From Providencia zhijiangensis (lineage in GTDB: Bacteria; Pseudomonadota; Gammaproteobacteria; Enterobacterales; Enterobacteriaceae): DNA of 64,000 nucleotides. A program made the translations under genes and the position numbers. This document shows, piece after piece, positions 49,499-61,025 of this stretch. Every line of letters starts with the position of its first letter. The stretch's first letter is position 1. The notes below the pieces were generated by a model, which did no database searches, was not told the origin of the DNA, and saw nothing but the letters and a program-made list of their open reading frames with translations. The DNA lies in assembly GCF_030315915.2 (NCBI RefSeq), contig NZ_CP135990.1:248001-312000 (forward strand). The letters run 5' to 3'.

Positions 49499-52303
49499 AT
49501 GGCTCAGATTGCTGAAAATCCCCTTATTTTGGTAGATGGCTCTTCCTACCTGTACCGTGCTTATCATGCATTCCCTCCATTGACCAACAGCGCTGGTGAA
49601 CCGACCGGAGCGATGTATGGCGTGTTGAATATGCTGCGTAGCCTAATCATGCAATATACACCGAGTCATGTGGCGGTTGTCTTTGATGCTAAGGGAAAAA
49701 CGTTCCGTGATGAACTGTTTGAAAGCTACAAATCCCATCGCCCGCCAATGCCGGACGATCTGCGCGCTCAAATCGCACCGTTGCATGAAATGGTGGAAGC
49801 CATGGGGCTGCCGTTGCTAGTGGTACCAGGTGTGGAGGCAGATGACGTCATCGGTACGTTGGCGCGTGAAGCCAGCAGTAAAGGGATGCCGGTGCTGATC
49901 AGTACGGGCGATAAAGATATGGCGCAGTTGGTGGAGCCGAATATCACCCTGATCAACACGATGACCAACACCATCTTAGGTCCTGAAGAAGTGGAAGCTA
50001 AGTACGGGGTTCCACCAAGCTTAATTATCGACTTTTTAGCCTTAATGGGTGACTCATCCGATAACATTCCGGGTGTGCCGGGTGTCGGTGAAAAAACCGC
50101 ATTAGCGTTATTGCAAGGTATTGGTAGCTTAGACGACATCTATAACAATTTAGATGCGATTGCTCCACTCGGTTTCCGTGGCTCTAAGACCCTCGCACCA
50201 AAAATGGAAGAGAACCGCGAACTCGCACTGTTATCTTACCAATTAGCGACGATTAAAACGGATGTTGAGCTAGAAAAACCGTGTGAAGAACTCAAAGTGA
50301 CGGAACTGGATGCGGATAAACTTCATTCGCTGTTTAGCCGTTATGAATTTAAACGCTGGTTGGCCGATGTTGAAAATGGTAGCTGGATGGACGGCAAAGG
50401 GGCAAAACCTGCCAAAGCCGCAGAAAGTTATCGTACACCAGTAAGTCAGCCAGCGGCAAAATCTAAGCCAGCAGTTCCAACGCTGTGTGCTGAAAATTAC
50501 CAAACAATTCTCGATAAAGAACAGTTAGACAGCTGGGTGAAAAAACTCAGCGAAGCGACGCTGTTTGCCTTTGATACAGAAACCGACAGCCTGGATACCC
50601 AAGAAGCTCGATTAGTCGGGATGTCTTTTGCCATCGAAGCAGGTCATGCTGCGTATTTACCTGTTGGACATGATTATCTTGATGCGCCAGACCAGTTGCC
50701 TTTAAAAGACGTTTTGGCAGCCATGAAGCCTATCTTAGAAAATGAGAAAATCGGCAAAATCGGTCAGAACCTAAAATACGATGCGGAAGTGTTATTAAAT
50801 TACGATATTTCGCTAAAAGGCATCGCGTTCGACACTATGCTGGAATCTTATGTGTTGAACAGTGTGGCTGGCATGGGGCGTCATGATATGGACAGCCTGG
50901 CAGATCGCCATCTCAACCATAAGACCGTGAGTTTTGAAGAGATAGCGGGTAAAGGCAAAAAGCAGTTAACCTTTAACCAAATTCCATTGGAACAAGCGGC
51001 AAATTATGCGGCGGAAGATGCGGATGTGACATTGCTACTGCATCAAGCGCTGTATCCGCAACTGGAAGCCGAGCCAAAATTAGCTCACGTTTTCCAAAAT
51101 ATCGAAATGCCGTTGGTGCCAGTGTTGGTGCGTATGGAGCGTAAAGGTGTTCTGATTGACGCAGCGGCATTAGGGGCGCAGTCTCAGGTGATCACCGCGC
51201 GTTTAGCAGAGCTGGAAAAACAGGCGTTCGAGTTAGCGGGTGAAGAGTTTAACTTAGCATCTCCGAAGCAGTTGCAGACGATTTTATTCGAAAAGCTACA
51301 ATTGCCAGTTATCAAGAAAACGCCAAGTGGCGCGGCTTCAACCAACGAAGAAGTGCTTGAAGAGCTGGCATTAAACCATGCATTACCAAAGTTGCTGTTA
51401 GAGCATCGTAGCTTAGCGAAACTAAAATCTACTTATACGGATAAGCTGCCGCTGATGATTAATCCAAAAACTCATCGTGTGCATACCTCTTATCACCAAG
51501 CAGTAACTGCGACGGGGCGTTTGTCTTCCCGTGACCCGAACTTGCAAAATATTCCGGTGCGTACCGAAGAAGGTCGCCGTATTCGCCAAGCGTTTGTGGC
51601 GCGTGATGGCTACAAAGTGATGGCGGCGGACTATTCGCAAATTGAATTGCGTATTATGGCGCATCTTTCCCAAGATAAAGGCTTATTGACGGCGTTTGCG
51701 GAAGGAAAAGATATCCATAGAGCCACCGCAGCCGAAGTGTTTGGGGTTCCATTAGAGGAAGTCACCAGCGACCAACGCCGTAGTGCAAAAGCGATTAACT
51801 TCGGTTTGATCTATGGCATGAGTGCATTTGGTTTGGCTCGCCAGTTAGGGATCCCACGCGGGGAAGCGCAGCGTTATATGGATCTCTACTTTGAGCGTTA
51901 TCCCGGTGTGTTGCGTTATATGGAAAATACTCGTCTGCAAGCGTCTGAACAAGGTTATGTTGAGACATTAGAAGGCCGCAGATTGTATCTTGCGGATATT
52001 AAATCTAGCAATGGTATGCGCCGTAAAGCGGCAGAACGCGAAGCGATCAACGCCCCAATGCAAGGTACCGCAGCCGACATCATCAAAAAAGCGATGATAG
52101 CGGTAGATAGCTGGCTCGAAACTGAAAAACCAGATGCGGATATGCTGATGCAGGTGCACGATGAACTGGTGTTTGAAGTCAAAGAGTCCGAGTTAGAGAA
52201 GGTGAAAGCGAAGGTTCAGGCGCTGATGGAGCAGAGTATGACGCTAGATGTTCCTCTGAAGGTGGAGGTGGGTGTCGGCATTAACTGGGACGAAGCCCAT
52301 TAA
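49499..52303 (+). CDS. polA: DNA polymerase I
   Basis: The 934-residue enzyme fills gaps, removes RNA primers and repairs DNA. The N-terminal 5'-3' exonuclease (about 1-290) contains [11 protein letters not shown] and D-D-V-I-G-T-L. The proofreading domain carries D-T-E-T-D near residue 358. The polymerase domain has D-Y-S-Q-I-E-L-R near 711 and V-H-D-E-L near 888. Length is near E. coli PolA (928). A proline- and alanine-rich linker around 300-325 is slightly longer than in E. coli. Confidence 0.98.
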   Translation: MAQIAENPLILVDGSSYLYRAYHAFPPLTNSAGEPTGAMYGVLNMLRSLIMQYTPSHVAVVFDAKGKTFRDELFESYKSHRPPMPDDLRAQIAPLHEMVEAMGLPLLVVPGVEADDVIGTLAREASSKGMPVLISTGDKDMAQLVEPNITLINTMTNTILGPEEVEAKYGVPPSLIIDFLALMGDSSDNIPGVPGVGEKTALALLQGIGSLDDIYNNLDAIAPLGFRGSKTLAPKMEENRELALLSYQLATIKTDVELEKPCEELKVTELDADKLHSLFSRYEFKRWLADVENGSWMDGKGAKPAKAAESYRTPVSQPAAKSKPAVPTLCAENYQTILDKEQLDSWVKKLSEATLFAFDTETDSLDTQEARLVGMSFAIEAGHAAYLPVGHDYLDAPDQLPLKDVLAAMKPILENEKIGKIGQNLKYDAEVLLNYDISLKGIAFDTMLESYVLNSVAGMGRHDMDSLADRHLNHKTVSFEEIAGKGKKQLTFNQIPLEQAANYAAEDADVTLLLHQALYPQLEAEPKLAHVFQNIEMPLVPVLVRMERKGVLIDAAALGAQSQVITARLAELEKQAFELAGEEFNLASPKQLQTILFEKLQLPVIKKTPSGAASTNEEVLEELALNHALPKLLLEHRSLAKLKSTYTDKLPLMINPKTHRVHTSYHQAVTATGRLSSRDPNLQNIPVRTEEGRRIRQAFVARDGYKVMAADYSQIELRIMAHLSQDKGLLTAFAEGKDIHRATAAEVFGVPLEEVTSDQRRSAKAINFGLIYGMSAFGLARQLGIPRGEAQRYMDLYFERYPGVLRYMENTRLQASEQGYVETLEGRRLYLADIKSSNGMRRKAAEREAINAPMQGTAADIIKKAMIAVDSWLETEKPDADMLMQVHDELVFEVKESELEKVKAKVQALMEQSMTLDVPLKVEVGVGINWDEAH

Positions 52304-52311
52304 TACTCGTC

Positions 52312-52435
52312 TACTCGTCATATTTCGGGCTGTAGGGGTGTTGGCTGCTCTCAGCTACCCTAGTCACATACTTGTGTATGCTCCTAGGGATATCCTCATT
52401 TGCCGCCTACCTACAGCCGCGAACTATTTAGAGTA
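52312..52435 (+). repeat. ERIC element
   Basis: This imperfect palindrome of 124 bp lies 8 bases after the polA stop. The terminal arms start TACTCGTCATA and end TATTTAGAGTA, and the central core CTAGTCACATACTTGTGTATGCTCCTAGG-like segment corresponds to the enterobacterial repetitive intergenic consensus core. ERIC elements are non-autonomous and, when transcribed, form mRNA hairpins. Confidence 0.85.
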
Positions 52436-52526
52436 TTGGTTGGGTAAGAGATAAAAGAGAAAAAACTCTTAGTAAAACCTAAAAGAAAAAGATAAGAGCA
52501 AAAGCTAAGTAAAAGATAATGTAAGG

Positions 52527-52565
52527 CACCCCAGAGATTGGCGACAATGTTTGGGGTGTTTTTTT
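52527..52565 (+). terminator. polA terminator
   Basis: CACCCCA / TGGGGTG pair over a loop of 18 nt and are followed by seven T residues, downstream of the ERIC element. Confidence 0.75.
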
Positions 52566-52842
52566 ATGTTTAGAATATTTTTTATAGTGGTATTTACGCA
52601 GTAAATTGGAGGCGTTTTATTCCCTTTAAATTGCACATAATTCATGGGTAAAACACTGAATTTTAAATATATCGTTGGGCTGGATAAGGTTGTTATTATG
52701 CGACTTAGATCTCATAAATATGTAGTAAAAATACGTTTTTAGCGAATTATTAGGCAATTTAAAGGGCTGAATCGTAGTAAGCTTTGAAAAAAAACTACAA
52801 AAAGCCTTTTTTTCGAGCGGAAAATAAAGTACATTATCAGAC
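52566..52842. other. polA-spf intergenic region
   Basis: This AT-rich stretch holds the spf promoter at its end: TACATT at 52830-52835 is a plausible -10 box, with 7 bases to the Spot 42 start. No gene is visible. Confidence 0.5.
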
Positions 52843-52951
52843 GTAGGGTACAGAGGTAAGATGTTCTATCTTTCAGACCTTTTACTTCACGTAATCGGAT
52901 TTAGCTGAATATTAGCTGCTCCAGTCAAGTTTTTGACTGGAGCATTTTTTT
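52843..52951 (+). ncRNA. spf: Spot 42 RNA
   Basis: The 109-nt sequence begins GTAGGGTACAGAGGTAAG and matches E. coli Spot 42 almost throughout its first 70 nt, including the single-stranded mRNA-pairing segments. It ends in a rho-independent hairpin (CTCCAGTCAA / TTGACTGGAG) with an eight-T tail that also serves as the Hfq site. Spot 42 represses catabolic genes in glucose-rich conditions and is itself repressed by cAMP-CRP. It lies between polA and engB as in E. coli. Confidence 0.96.
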
Positions 52952-53021
52952 TGCATAAATTCTGATGCGCTAACGGCATAGACCGTTGTACGCCGCGATT
53001 GGCGTACAAGGAATGAAAAGA

Positions 53022-53642
53022 TTATTCTGCGGCGTTACTGTACCAACTGTCGAGTTTGATACGTAATTTATCGATACCCATTTTTTTCAGTGCAGAGAAA
53101 TATTCCACTTCAATATCGCCTTCCGCTGATAACGGCGCTAATGCTTGGCGAACTTCCATTAACTGTTTCTTTCTTGCGCCTGAAGCGAGCTTATCCGCTT
53201 TGGTCAGTAGAACAAGAACAGGAATGCTCATGGCGACTGACCATTCGATCATCTGCATATCGAGGTCTTTTAATGGATGACGGATATCCATCAAAATCAC
53301 TAACCCTTTGATACATTCTCTTTTCTGTAAATATTCACCGAGAGCTTGCTGCCATTTGCGCTTCATCTCTTCAGGTACTTCGGCATAACCGTAGCCCGGA
53401 AGGTCAACTAGGCGAATGCCCTCTTCAACTTCAAATAGGTTGATAAGCTGAGTTCTTCCCGGTGTTTTACTGGTTCGCGCTAAGCTTTTTTGCTGTGTTA
53501 ATGCATTTAATGCACTGGATTTGCCCGCGTTAGATCGGCCAGCAAACGCCACCTCAATGCCCGTATCTTTTGGTAGATGACGGATATCGGGGGCACTGAT
53601 GACAAATTTTGTCATGTGGTAGTTGTGGTTTTTAATTGCCAT
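53022..53642 (-). CDS. engB: ribosome biogenesis GTPase EngB (YihA/YsxC)
   Basis: The essential GTPase assists assembly of the 50S ribosomal subunit. G1 is G-R-S-N-A-G-K-S-S near residue 33, G3 is D-L-P-G-Y-G near 80 and G4 is T-K-A-D near 145. The frame stays open to 53711, but the ATG at 53642 is chosen: it gives M-A-I-K-N-H-N-Y, about 206 residues like E. coli (210), and has a GGGAG site 8 bases upstream. Confidence 0.95.
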   Translation of the reverse strand: MAIKNHNYHMTKFVISAPDIRHLPKDTGIEVAFAGRSNAGKSSALNALTQQKSLARTSKTPGRTQLINLFEVEEGIRLVDLPGYGYAEVPEEMKRKWQQALGEYLQKRECIKGLVILMDIRHPLKDLDMQMIEWSVAMSIPVLVLLTKADKLASGARKKQLMEVRQALAPLSAEGDIEVEYFSALKKMGIDKLRIKLDSWYSNAAE

Positions 53643-53909
53643 TGGTGGTTCTCCCTGAGTAGCCTCAAAAGGCTGGGGGATTATAGCGACTGAATAGCAT
53701 ACAAACAACAAAAGGGGGATATTTGGTGTGATATCTATTTGAGAATGACATTATGCGAAGGCTTTTTCATTAAGTTGCTCTACAATTAATTTAATTCAGC
53801 GAAATTTAACTATTTGGCGTAAATATAGGTAAATCTTTAGCAATTACCCCCGCTTCGCTCTAGAATTGGGCATTAATATGTTTTTGGGTATTAACAAAAG
53901 GGATCTTGA

Positions 53910-54482
53910 ATGTTGAAACGAATTTTTGTGCCATTATTGGCAATCTGTGCAATGAGCACAACTTCTCTTGCATTAGCCGCGGGTGAAACTTACGTCAAAT
54001 TAGTCACCTCTGCAGGTAATATTGAATTAGAACTCAATAGTAAAAAAGCCCCTGTTAGTACTGAAAACTTCCTGCAATATGTTAATGAAGGCTATTACAA
54101 CGGAACAACCTTCCATCGTGTTATTCCTGGATTCATGATCCAAGGCGGCGGCTTTAATAAAGAATTGCAGCAAAAACAAACTCGTGCACCAATCGCTAAC
54201 GAAGCTGATAATGGTTTACGTAATTTACGTGGCACTATTTCAATGGCTCGTAGCGCAAATAAAGACAGTGCAACCAGCCAATTCTTTATTAATGTTGCTG
54301 ATAATGCGTTTTTAGATCACGGCCAACGTGATTTCGGCTATGCCGTATTTGGTAAAGTCGTTAAAGGAATGGATGTTGCAGACAAAATTTCTAAAGTGAA
54401 AACAGAGAACGTCGGTCCATATCAAAATGTTCCTGTTGAACCTATTACGATTATTTCTGCGGAAGTGATTAAAAAGCCTTAA
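53910..54482 (+). CDS. ppiA: periplasmic peptidyl-prolyl cis-trans isomerase PpiA
   Basis: The 190-residue cyclophilin speeds proline isomerisation in periplasmic proteins. A signal peptide ends near residue 24 (L-A-A). The cyclophilin core shows the active-site [13 protein letters not shown] and the S-A-T-S-Q-F-F-I-N segment. Length equals E. coli PpiA (190). A hairpin follows the stop. Confidence 0.96.
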   Translation: MLKRIFVPLLAICAMSTTSLALAAGETYVKLVTSAGNIELELNSKKAPVSTENFLQYVNEGYYNGTTFHRVIPGFMIQGGGFNKELQQKQTRAPIANEADNGLRNLRGTISMARSANKDSATSQFFINVADNAFLDHGQRDFGYAVFGKVVKGMDVADKISKVKTENVGPYQNVPVEPITIISAEVIKKP

Positions 54483-54510
54483 TACTGTTTGCTGTAATAT
54501 CGTCTAATAG

Positions 54511-54538
54511 AGAGGGTGATTCTTGTTAATCATCCTCT
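54511..54538 (+). terminator. ppiA terminator-like hairpin
   Basis: GAGGGTGATT and AATCATCCTC pair (one G-U) over a 6-nt loop, 29 bases after the ppiA stop. The T tract is poor. Confidence 0.55.
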
Positions 54539-54929
54539 TATCATAAAGCCTTTCTTTGCATTTTTTCTTAAATTATTTCCATTATAGGTCATCCCAACTC
54601 ACTTCTATTTCATCATCACTCATGCGTTTGATTGTTTTTTTATTAGTATGATTGTTTCTATTTTACTCCATTGTATTTAAAGTATTTATTATCAAATTTT
54701 GAATGTTGTTATATTCTTGTGAATATAATCCCATGATTTTTATATGGAAATTTTGTACTGAAAGTGGGTTACTTGACGTAAATAGGCTATTTTCCTGTCT
54801 TGGCTGTGCTATGATAGCCGCCCTTTGTGATAATTTATGGTTTTTGGGACGCGTTCTAATTGCTAACCACCACGAATTATGCATAAACAAAAAAACTTAT
54901 AATGATAAAAATCAGTCGGATAGGCTACT
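54539..54929. other. ppiA-pabA intergenic region (yhfG-fic absent)
   Basis: In E. coli this interval contains yhfG and fic; here it is under 400 AT-rich bases with no full gene. A short minus-strand frame ending at 54582 reads ...K-K-T-I-K-R-M-S-D-D-E-I-E-V-S-W-D-D-L, which could be the end of a lost small gene but has only a 13-codon ATG frame. The pabA promoter probably lies near 54790-54900. Confidence 0.4.
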
Positions 54930-55505
54930 ATGCTTTTACTTATTGATAATTACGATTCATTTACATACAACTTATACCAATATTTCTGCGAACTAGGGGC
55001 GGAAGTGCTGGTGAAACGTAATGACGAAATTACCATTGAAGAAATTGAACAACTGGCTCCAACCCATTTGGTCATTTCACCGGGTCCTTGCACGCCTGAT
55101 GAGGCGGGAATTTCGTTGGAAGCGATAAAATATTTCGCCGGAAAATTACCTATTTTGGGTATCTGCCTAGGGCATCAAGCTATCGGGCAAGCATTTGGCG
55201 CGTCTGTTGTAAAAGCGCGTGAAGTGATGCACGGAAAAACATCATCTATCCATCATAACCATCAAGGGGTATTTAAAGGGCTTAATCGACCTTTAACCGT
55301 GACTCGCTATCACTCTTTAGTGATTGCAGCAGAAACGCTACCCGCCTCTTTTGATGTCTCCGCGTGGTCACTGAATAATGGGGATATCGATGAAATTATG
55401 GGGATCCGCCATAAAACCCTGCCCATTGAAGGGGTCCAATTCCACCCTGAAAGTATTCTCAGCGAACAAGGTCATGAGCTGTTGAGTAATTTTCTCAAGT
55501 ATTAG
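54930..55505 (+). CDS. pabA: aminodeoxychorismate synthase glutaminase subunit PabA
   Basis: The 191-residue class I glutamine amidotransferase supplies ammonia to PabB for p-aminobenzoate and folate synthesis. The catalytic cysteine lies in G-I-C-L-G-H-Q near residue 79, and the His-Glu pair in F-H-P-E-S near 170. Length is close to E. coli PabA (187). argD follows 131 bases downstream. Confidence 0.94.
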   Translation: MLLLIDNYDSFTYNLYQYFCELGAEVLVKRNDEITIEEIEQLAPTHLVISPGPCTPDEAGISLEAIKYFAGKLPILGICLGHQAIGQAFGASVVKAREVMHGKTSSIHHNHQGVFKGLNRPLTVTRYHSLVIAAETLPASFDVSAWSLNNGDIDEIMGIRHKTLPIEGVQFHPESILSEQGHELLSNFLKY

Positions 55506-55609
55506 TGGTTGATTTTCGCGAATAGCAAAATTAATTATGCATATTTTACCCTTCCCTATTGCTCTTTATTGATTTTTTATTCATATTTGATGCTTATATT
55601 TTCACTTAA

Positions 55610-56851
<1,242 letters not shown>

Positions 56852-56863
56852 TTGTCTTTTTAT

Positions 56864-56893
56864 AGTGACAGAGGCAAATTTGCCTCTGTCACT
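56864..56893. terminator. 30-nt perfect palindrome after argD
   Basis: AGTGACAGAGGCAAATTTGC and its exact mirror form an uninterrupted palindrome of 30 bases centred in AATT. In RNA it gives a strong hairpin between argD and the opposing ORF, likely a bidirectional terminator. Confidence 0.75.
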
Positions 56894-56911
56894 GAACTAT
56901 TATTCAAGTTG

Positions 56912-58459
56912 TTACTTGTTATTAAGCTTAGCTAATTTTGTTTTAATCTGCGCAGAATGTACTTCTTCTTTGGATATTTGCTCGCTTAGACTATTTAGAC
57001 TATTTAGACTATGAAGGGTTTCTTGCGTTTTTTTCAACAGCGCATCTAATTTTCTAGTATCGGGTTTTCCTTGATTTGATGCTATTTCTGGTGAGTTTCC
57101 ATTTAGTGGAAACTGATATTTTTTACTATTATGTTTAGCTCTTAGCATTGATGTTTTAGTTTGGTATATTTCCCCATTAAATTGATATGTTCTCACGGTT
57201 GGTTTTACTTTTATATTTCTTCTAGGTAATACTTTATCATTTTTATTATGCGTGGCATGGTTCGAGTTATTATCTTTCAGTTTAGTGGAGCCTGTTTCTA
57301 TTTTTTTCTGTGCTTTTGTGTTTTCTGATAAATATCCAGAGTCACTAGAATTATTTGAATAATGGCTTGATGAGTTAGAATTTAAGCTTTCATTGCTAGA
57401 ATATAGCTGATTTTCTATCTTGTTCAGTGAATCCATATTTTCTAAGTGCCGATTTATTGACTTCATGTCAGTCTCATCGACAAGTAATTTATCGAGCTGA
57501 CGAGTTGATGGAATTGCTAAGCTAACAAGACGGTCGGTGATTCTTTTTTGTAAACTATCTTGAATATGATTGGTATCATCATTCCACTCTAATTCCTCAT
57601 TGAACTCAAATTCGGTATCACTGCTCTTTGCTTTATTCTCATCTTTTATTTTCGAAATAGAAGCTTTCTGTATCATACTTGATTCAGCTTCTTTTCTTAT
57701 TCTCTCTTCACCTGCTTTTATTTCATTCTCTTTGTCTGTCTCTATTTTTTTTAGCTGTTCAGCTAATTTAGCTTGTGATGATTTTAGAGTGCTAAGGTTG
57801 TTCTCAATCTTCTGAGTCGATGCAGTGTTCTGATAAGTGATTACTTCACTTGATCTTGTTTTTTCATGTTTTATTGGGATCTCAATTCCCTTTTTAAAAG
57901 TAACACAAAATTTTTCATTCTTATTTTTATTAAATATACTTTTTAAATAACGAATACCTTTTTCATGAGTCGATTTTATTTCTAAAATCAAATTTGAGAA
58001 TCGGTTTGATGAACGTTTTAAATTAAATTCTTTAAAAACGTTAGTTTCTGTAGCACTTGTTTTATCAATTAGCATTAGTTCAGTATCCTGTTTTTCATTA
58101 ATAATTGGCTCATTTTTTATTGAGACGGAATGGTTGAAAATACGTGGGGATTTAAGAATTAAAAAATGGCCATTAGCTTCAATAGCCTCATGGTATTTAT
58201 AGGGAAGTGTTATTTTCTCTACTGGAGGCGAGTATTTAATTAGATTAATTTCTTTTTGTTCACTTGGCTCAAAATGACAAGTCAATACGGCGAAATGCTT
58301 TTTTTGATAATGTAAATTAGATAGGTGATTATTATCGGGTATGCATGAACCAATATTAATGGCTTTTTTTATTTGATTAGATAATGATGAAGTGGTTATG
58401 GTTTTATTATCATTGATATTAATGATACTTTCGCTTCTTGGATTGATATTTTTAATCAT
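56912..58459 (-). CDS. large unrecognised low-complexity protein, effector-like
   Basis: The product of about 515 residues matches no family I recognise. It is very AT-rich compared with argD and crp, and rich in Asn, Ser, Lys and Glu. It has no signal peptide or membrane segment. Residues about 235-290 form a charged coiled coil (L-A-E-Q-L-K-K-I-E-T-D-K-E-N-E-I); an S/N-rich linker (N-S-S-D-S-G-Y-L-S) follows around 370-390, and S-L-N repeats occur near the C-terminus. Modular, disordered, horizontally acquired composition resembles secreted effectors or surface-type proteins, but no secretion signal can be shown. The ATG at 58459 is preferred to a GTG at 58495 because AAGAG precedes it. It sits where E. 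coli has yhfK. Confidence 0.6.
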   Translation of the reverse strand: MIKNINPRSESIININDNKTITTSSLSNQIKKAINIGSCIPDNNHLSNLHYQKKHFAVLTCHFEPSEQKEINLIKYSPPVEKITLPYKYHEAIEANGHFLILKSPRIFNHSVSIKNEPIINEKQDTELMLIDKTSATETNVFKEFNLKRSSNRFSNLILEIKSTHEKGIRYLKSIFNKNKNEKFCVTFKKGIEIPIKHEKTRSSEVITYQNTASTQKIENNLSTLKSSQAKLAEQLKKIETDKENEIKAGEERIRKEAESSMIQKASISKIKDENKAKSSDTEFEFNEELEWNDDTNHIQDSLQKRITDRLVSLAIPSTRQLDKLLVDETDMKSINRHLENMDSLNKIENQLYSSNESLNSNSSSHYSNNSSDSGYLSENTKAQKKIETGSTKLKDNNSNHATHNKNDKVLPRRNIKVKPTVRTYQFNGEIYQTKTSMLRAKHNSKKYQFPLNGNSPEIASNQGKPDTRKLDALLKKTQETLHSLNSLNSLSEQISKEEVHSAQIKTKLAKLNNK

Positions 58460-58594
58460 CGTGTTGTCAACTCTTAATAATGGTTTAGTTACCACTATAT
58501 TAGTTTGACAATTAACTATAATTATATAAAGAAACGATACTCATCAATGAGAGTATATAGATGAGAGGGGGAAATAAAGGATCCTAAGTAAGAA

Positions 58595-58660
58595 AAATAG
58601 CTTTGTACGTAAAGTATAAAGCTATTTCAATATCGAAGCCTCACCAAGAAGGGTGAGGCT
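58595..58660 (-). terminator. paired hairpins downstream of crp
   Basis: The stem AGCCTCACC / GGGTGAGGC(T) (58637-58660) lies 11 bases after the crp stop, and a second stem AAATAGCTTT / AAAGCTATTT (58595-58627) follows. One of them probably ends crp transcription. Confidence 0.65.
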
Positions 58661-58670
58661 GAAAGGTGAA

Positions 58671-59303
58671 TCAGCGAGTGCCGTAAACAACAATCGTTTT
58701 GCCGTGTGCGGAGATTAAGTTTTGATCTTCCAGCATCTTTAAAATACGACCGACAGTTTCGCGAGAACAACCTACGATTTGACCGATTTCCTGACGAGTA
58801 ATTTTGATTTGCATACCGTCTGGGTGAGTCATTGCATCAGGTTGTTTAGCTAAATTCAATAATGTTTGAGCAATACGACCAGTAACATCTAAGAATGCAA
58901 GGTTACCCACTTTTTCGGACGTGGTTTGCAAACGACTTGCCATTTGCGCGGAAAGGCGCATCAGGATATCTGGATTGACTTGAATCAGCTGACGGAATTT
59001 TTTGTAAGAAATTTCCGCGACTTCGCAAGCAACTTTCGCGCGAACCCACGCAGTACGTTCTTGCCCTTCTTCAAATAACCCAAGTTCGCCAATGAAATCT
59101 CCCTGATTTAAATAAGAGAGAATCATTTCCTTGCCTTCTTCATCTTTGATTAAAACAGCCACTGAGCCTTTAACAATGTAGTAAAGGGTTTCTGCTTTTT
59201 CACCCTGATGGATCAGAGTGCTCTTGGATGGATACTTATGAATATGGCAGTGTGACAAAAACCATTCAAGAGTAGGGTCTGTTTGTGGCTTGCCGAGAAC
59301 CAT
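58671..59303 (-). CDS. crp: cAMP receptor protein
   Basis: The 210-residue regulator binds cAMP and controls hundreds of genes, including Spot 42 in this window. The cyclic nucleotide pocket is visible as [16 protein letters not shown] near residues 72-87, and the helix-turn-helix as [17 protein letters not shown]. Length equals E. coli CRP (210), and the sequence is nearly identical to it. Divergent from yhfA, as in E. coli. Confidence 0.98.
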   Translation of the reverse strand: MVLGKPQTDPTLEWFLSHCHIHKYPSKSTLIHQGEKAETLYYIVKGSVAVLIKDEEGKEMILSYLNQGDFIGELGLFEEGQERTAWVRAKVACEVAEISYKKFRQLIQVNPDILMRLSAQMASRLQTTSEKVGNLAFLDVTGRIAQTLLNLAKQPDAMTHPDGMQIKITRQEIGQIVGCSRETVGRILKMLEDQNLISAHGKTIVVYGTR

Positions 59304-59626
59304 TAGCGTTATCCTCTGTATGTTATTGCAACCTTTCGAAAAGTAGGGAAAGGCTGACTTTAAAGTGTCAAGCTTAGCATATTAAGTCACATTGATGCCT
59401 ATTATTAATATCGCCCTAGGCCAATGCAAATTAATATCAATTGTATAATATAATCAATTAAATCGTTGAGTATTGATCTTAATCCTATCAACTAACCATT
59501 GTTTGTATCATATCCAATGTAGAAAGTCTCCCCTGTATCGCTTCAGCCTAATAATGCTGATATAACATTGTCTAGATATATGGAACAATGTGACGATAAA
59601 TATCACTATTTTCGAGAGGAATAAAA
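59304..59626. promoter_or_regulatory. crp-yhfA divergent control region
   Basis: These 323 AT-rich bases contain the crp and yhfA promoters. The minus-strand sequence AATGTGACTTAATATGCTAA at about 59375-59395 matches one half (TGTGA) of a CRP site well and the other half poorly, consistent with crp autoregulation known in E. coli. No ORF is present. Confidence 0.45.
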
Positions 59627-60031
59627 ATGGAAGCACGCGTAAAGTGGGTTGAAGGGCTCTCTTTTTTAGGTGAGTCGGCATCGGGTCATCAAGTTATGAT
59701 GGATGGCAATGCTGGAGATAAAGCACCGAGTCCGATGGAAATGGTTCTAATGGCAGCAGGCGGATGCAGTGCGATTGATGTGGTTTCTATTCTGCAAAAA
59801 GGTCGTCAGGATATTGTTGATTGTGAAGTAAAATTAACTTCGCAGCGTCGTGAAGAAGCTCCGCGCTATTTTACGGACATCAACCTGCACTTTATTGTGA
59901 CGGGACGTGAATTAACGGACAAAGTGGTGGAGCGTGCGGTTCAACTTTCTGCAGAAAAATATTGTTCCGTTGCTATCATGTTAGAGAAAACGGTTAACGT
60001 GACTCATAGCTTCGAAATTAAAACGCTGTAA
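59627..60031 (+). CDS. yhfA: OsmC-family protein YhfA
   Basis: The 134-residue protein belongs to the OsmC/Ohr superfamily, and its length equals E. coli YhfA. The family segment S-P-M-E-M-V-L-M-A-A-G-G-C-S-A-I-D contains one cysteine (near residue 46), with a second near 113 (Y-C-S-V), as in peroxide-reducing relatives. The physiological substrate is not known. A GAGAGGAAT ribosome site precedes the ATG. Confidence 0.93.
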   Translation: MEARVKWVEGLSFLGESASGHQVMMDGNAGDKAPSPMEMVLMAAGGCSAIDVVSILQKGRQDIVDCEVKLTSQRREEAPRYFTDINLHFIVTGRELTDKVVERAVQLSAEKYCSVAIMLEKTVNVTHSFEIKTL

Positions 60032-60047
60032 TTGTTTTCTTGCTATT

Positions 60048-60080
60048 AAGATGCTTATCGATAATTAAGATAAGCATCTT
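60048..60080. terminator. yhfA/prkB convergent terminator
   Basis: A perfect 12-bp stem AAGATGCTTATC / GATAAGCATCTT with a 9-nt loop is followed by GTTATTT, between the convergent yhfA and prkB. Confidence 0.75.
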
Positions 60081-60110
60081 GTTATTTATCTCTTTAATGA
60101 GAATCTCAAA

Positions 60111-60977
60111 CTACCCATTTCGCTGTTTCATTAATTTTTCCACTAATGGCATCATAATAAGTTCCATCGCGAGTCCTAATTTCCCACCGGGTACCACAAT
60201 GGTATTCATCGCTGAAATAAACGAGCCATTTAACATGGATAATAAATAAGGGAAATCGATCTGCTCTAATCCTCTAAAGCGAATAACGATAAAACTTTCG
60301 TCCTGTGAAGGTATTGCTTTGGCAGAGAAAGGGTTAGAGGTGTCAACGGTAGGAACTCGTTGGAAGTTAATATGGGTACGAGAAAACTGCGGCGTAATAT
60401 AGTTAATATAATCCCCCATCGAACGTACAACGGAATCCATCACCGCTTCACGGGAATGTCCTCGCTCGGTGGTATCGCGGATGAGTTTTTGGATCCATTC
60501 AAGGTTAACAATTGGCACTACACCCACAAGCAAATCAACATGTTGTGCAACATCGTGCTCTGGGGTAACTACTCCGCCATGTAATCCTTCATAAAACAGC
60601 ACATCGGTATTGGCTGGTAGCGATTCCCACGGGGTAAACGTGCCAGGTTGCAGGCCATAGGGCACCGCTTCATCGTAAGTATGTAAATATTTTCGAGATT
60701 GACCGCTGCCAGTTTTAGCATAGTCAATTAGCGTCTGTTCAAGTAGAGAAAAATCGTTGGCCTCAGGGCCGAAATAGCTGATATGGCGCCCTTGCTCGCG
60801 GGCTTTACGAATAGCCATATCCATTTCAGGGCGGGTATAACGATGAAAACTATCCCCCTCAAGGGTGGCTGGGCGGATATTTAATTGATGGAAAATTTTA
60901 CGAAAAGCTTGGCTCGTTGAGGTTGTTCCTGCGCCACTCGAACCCGTCACTGCAATAATCGGATGCTTCTTCGACAT
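60111..60977 (-). CDS. prkB: phosphoribulokinase-like kinase PrkB
   Basis: The 288-residue protein belongs to the phosphoribulokinase/uridine kinase group. The P-loop is G-S-S-G-A-G-T-T near residue 12, followed by E-G-D-S-F-H-R and the substrate region. E. coli PrkB (289 aa) is annotated as a probable phosphoribulokinase, but no Calvin cycle exists in these bacteria, so the real substrate is unclear. It ends the yheT-yheU-prkB group. Confidence 0.92.
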   Translation of the reverse strand: MSKKHPIIAVTGSSGAGTTSTSQAFRKIFHQLNIRPATLEGDSFHRYTRPEMDMAIRKAREQGRHISYFGPEANDFSLLEQTLIDYAKTGSGQSRKYLHTYDEAVPYGLQPGTFTPWESLPANTDVLFYEGLHGGVVTPEHDVAQHVDLLVGVVPIVNLEWIQKLIRDTTERGHSREAVMDSVVRSMGDYINYITPQFSRTHINFQRVPTVDTSNPFSAKAIPSQDESFIVIRFRGLEQIDFPYLLSMLNGSFISAMNTIVVPGGKLGLAMELIMMPLVEKLMKQRNG

Positions 60978-61025
60978 AGTGGACTCCCTGTTTTACGCCA
61001 TGACCACTATTTTTGAGAAACAGCG

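Noticed and set aside
52272..52454. 60-codon ORF after polA
   Set aside because: It is a translation of the ERIC element.
53643..53711. N-terminal extension of engB
   Set aside because: The extra 23 residues lack family similarity and the ribosome site lies before the internal ATG at 53642.
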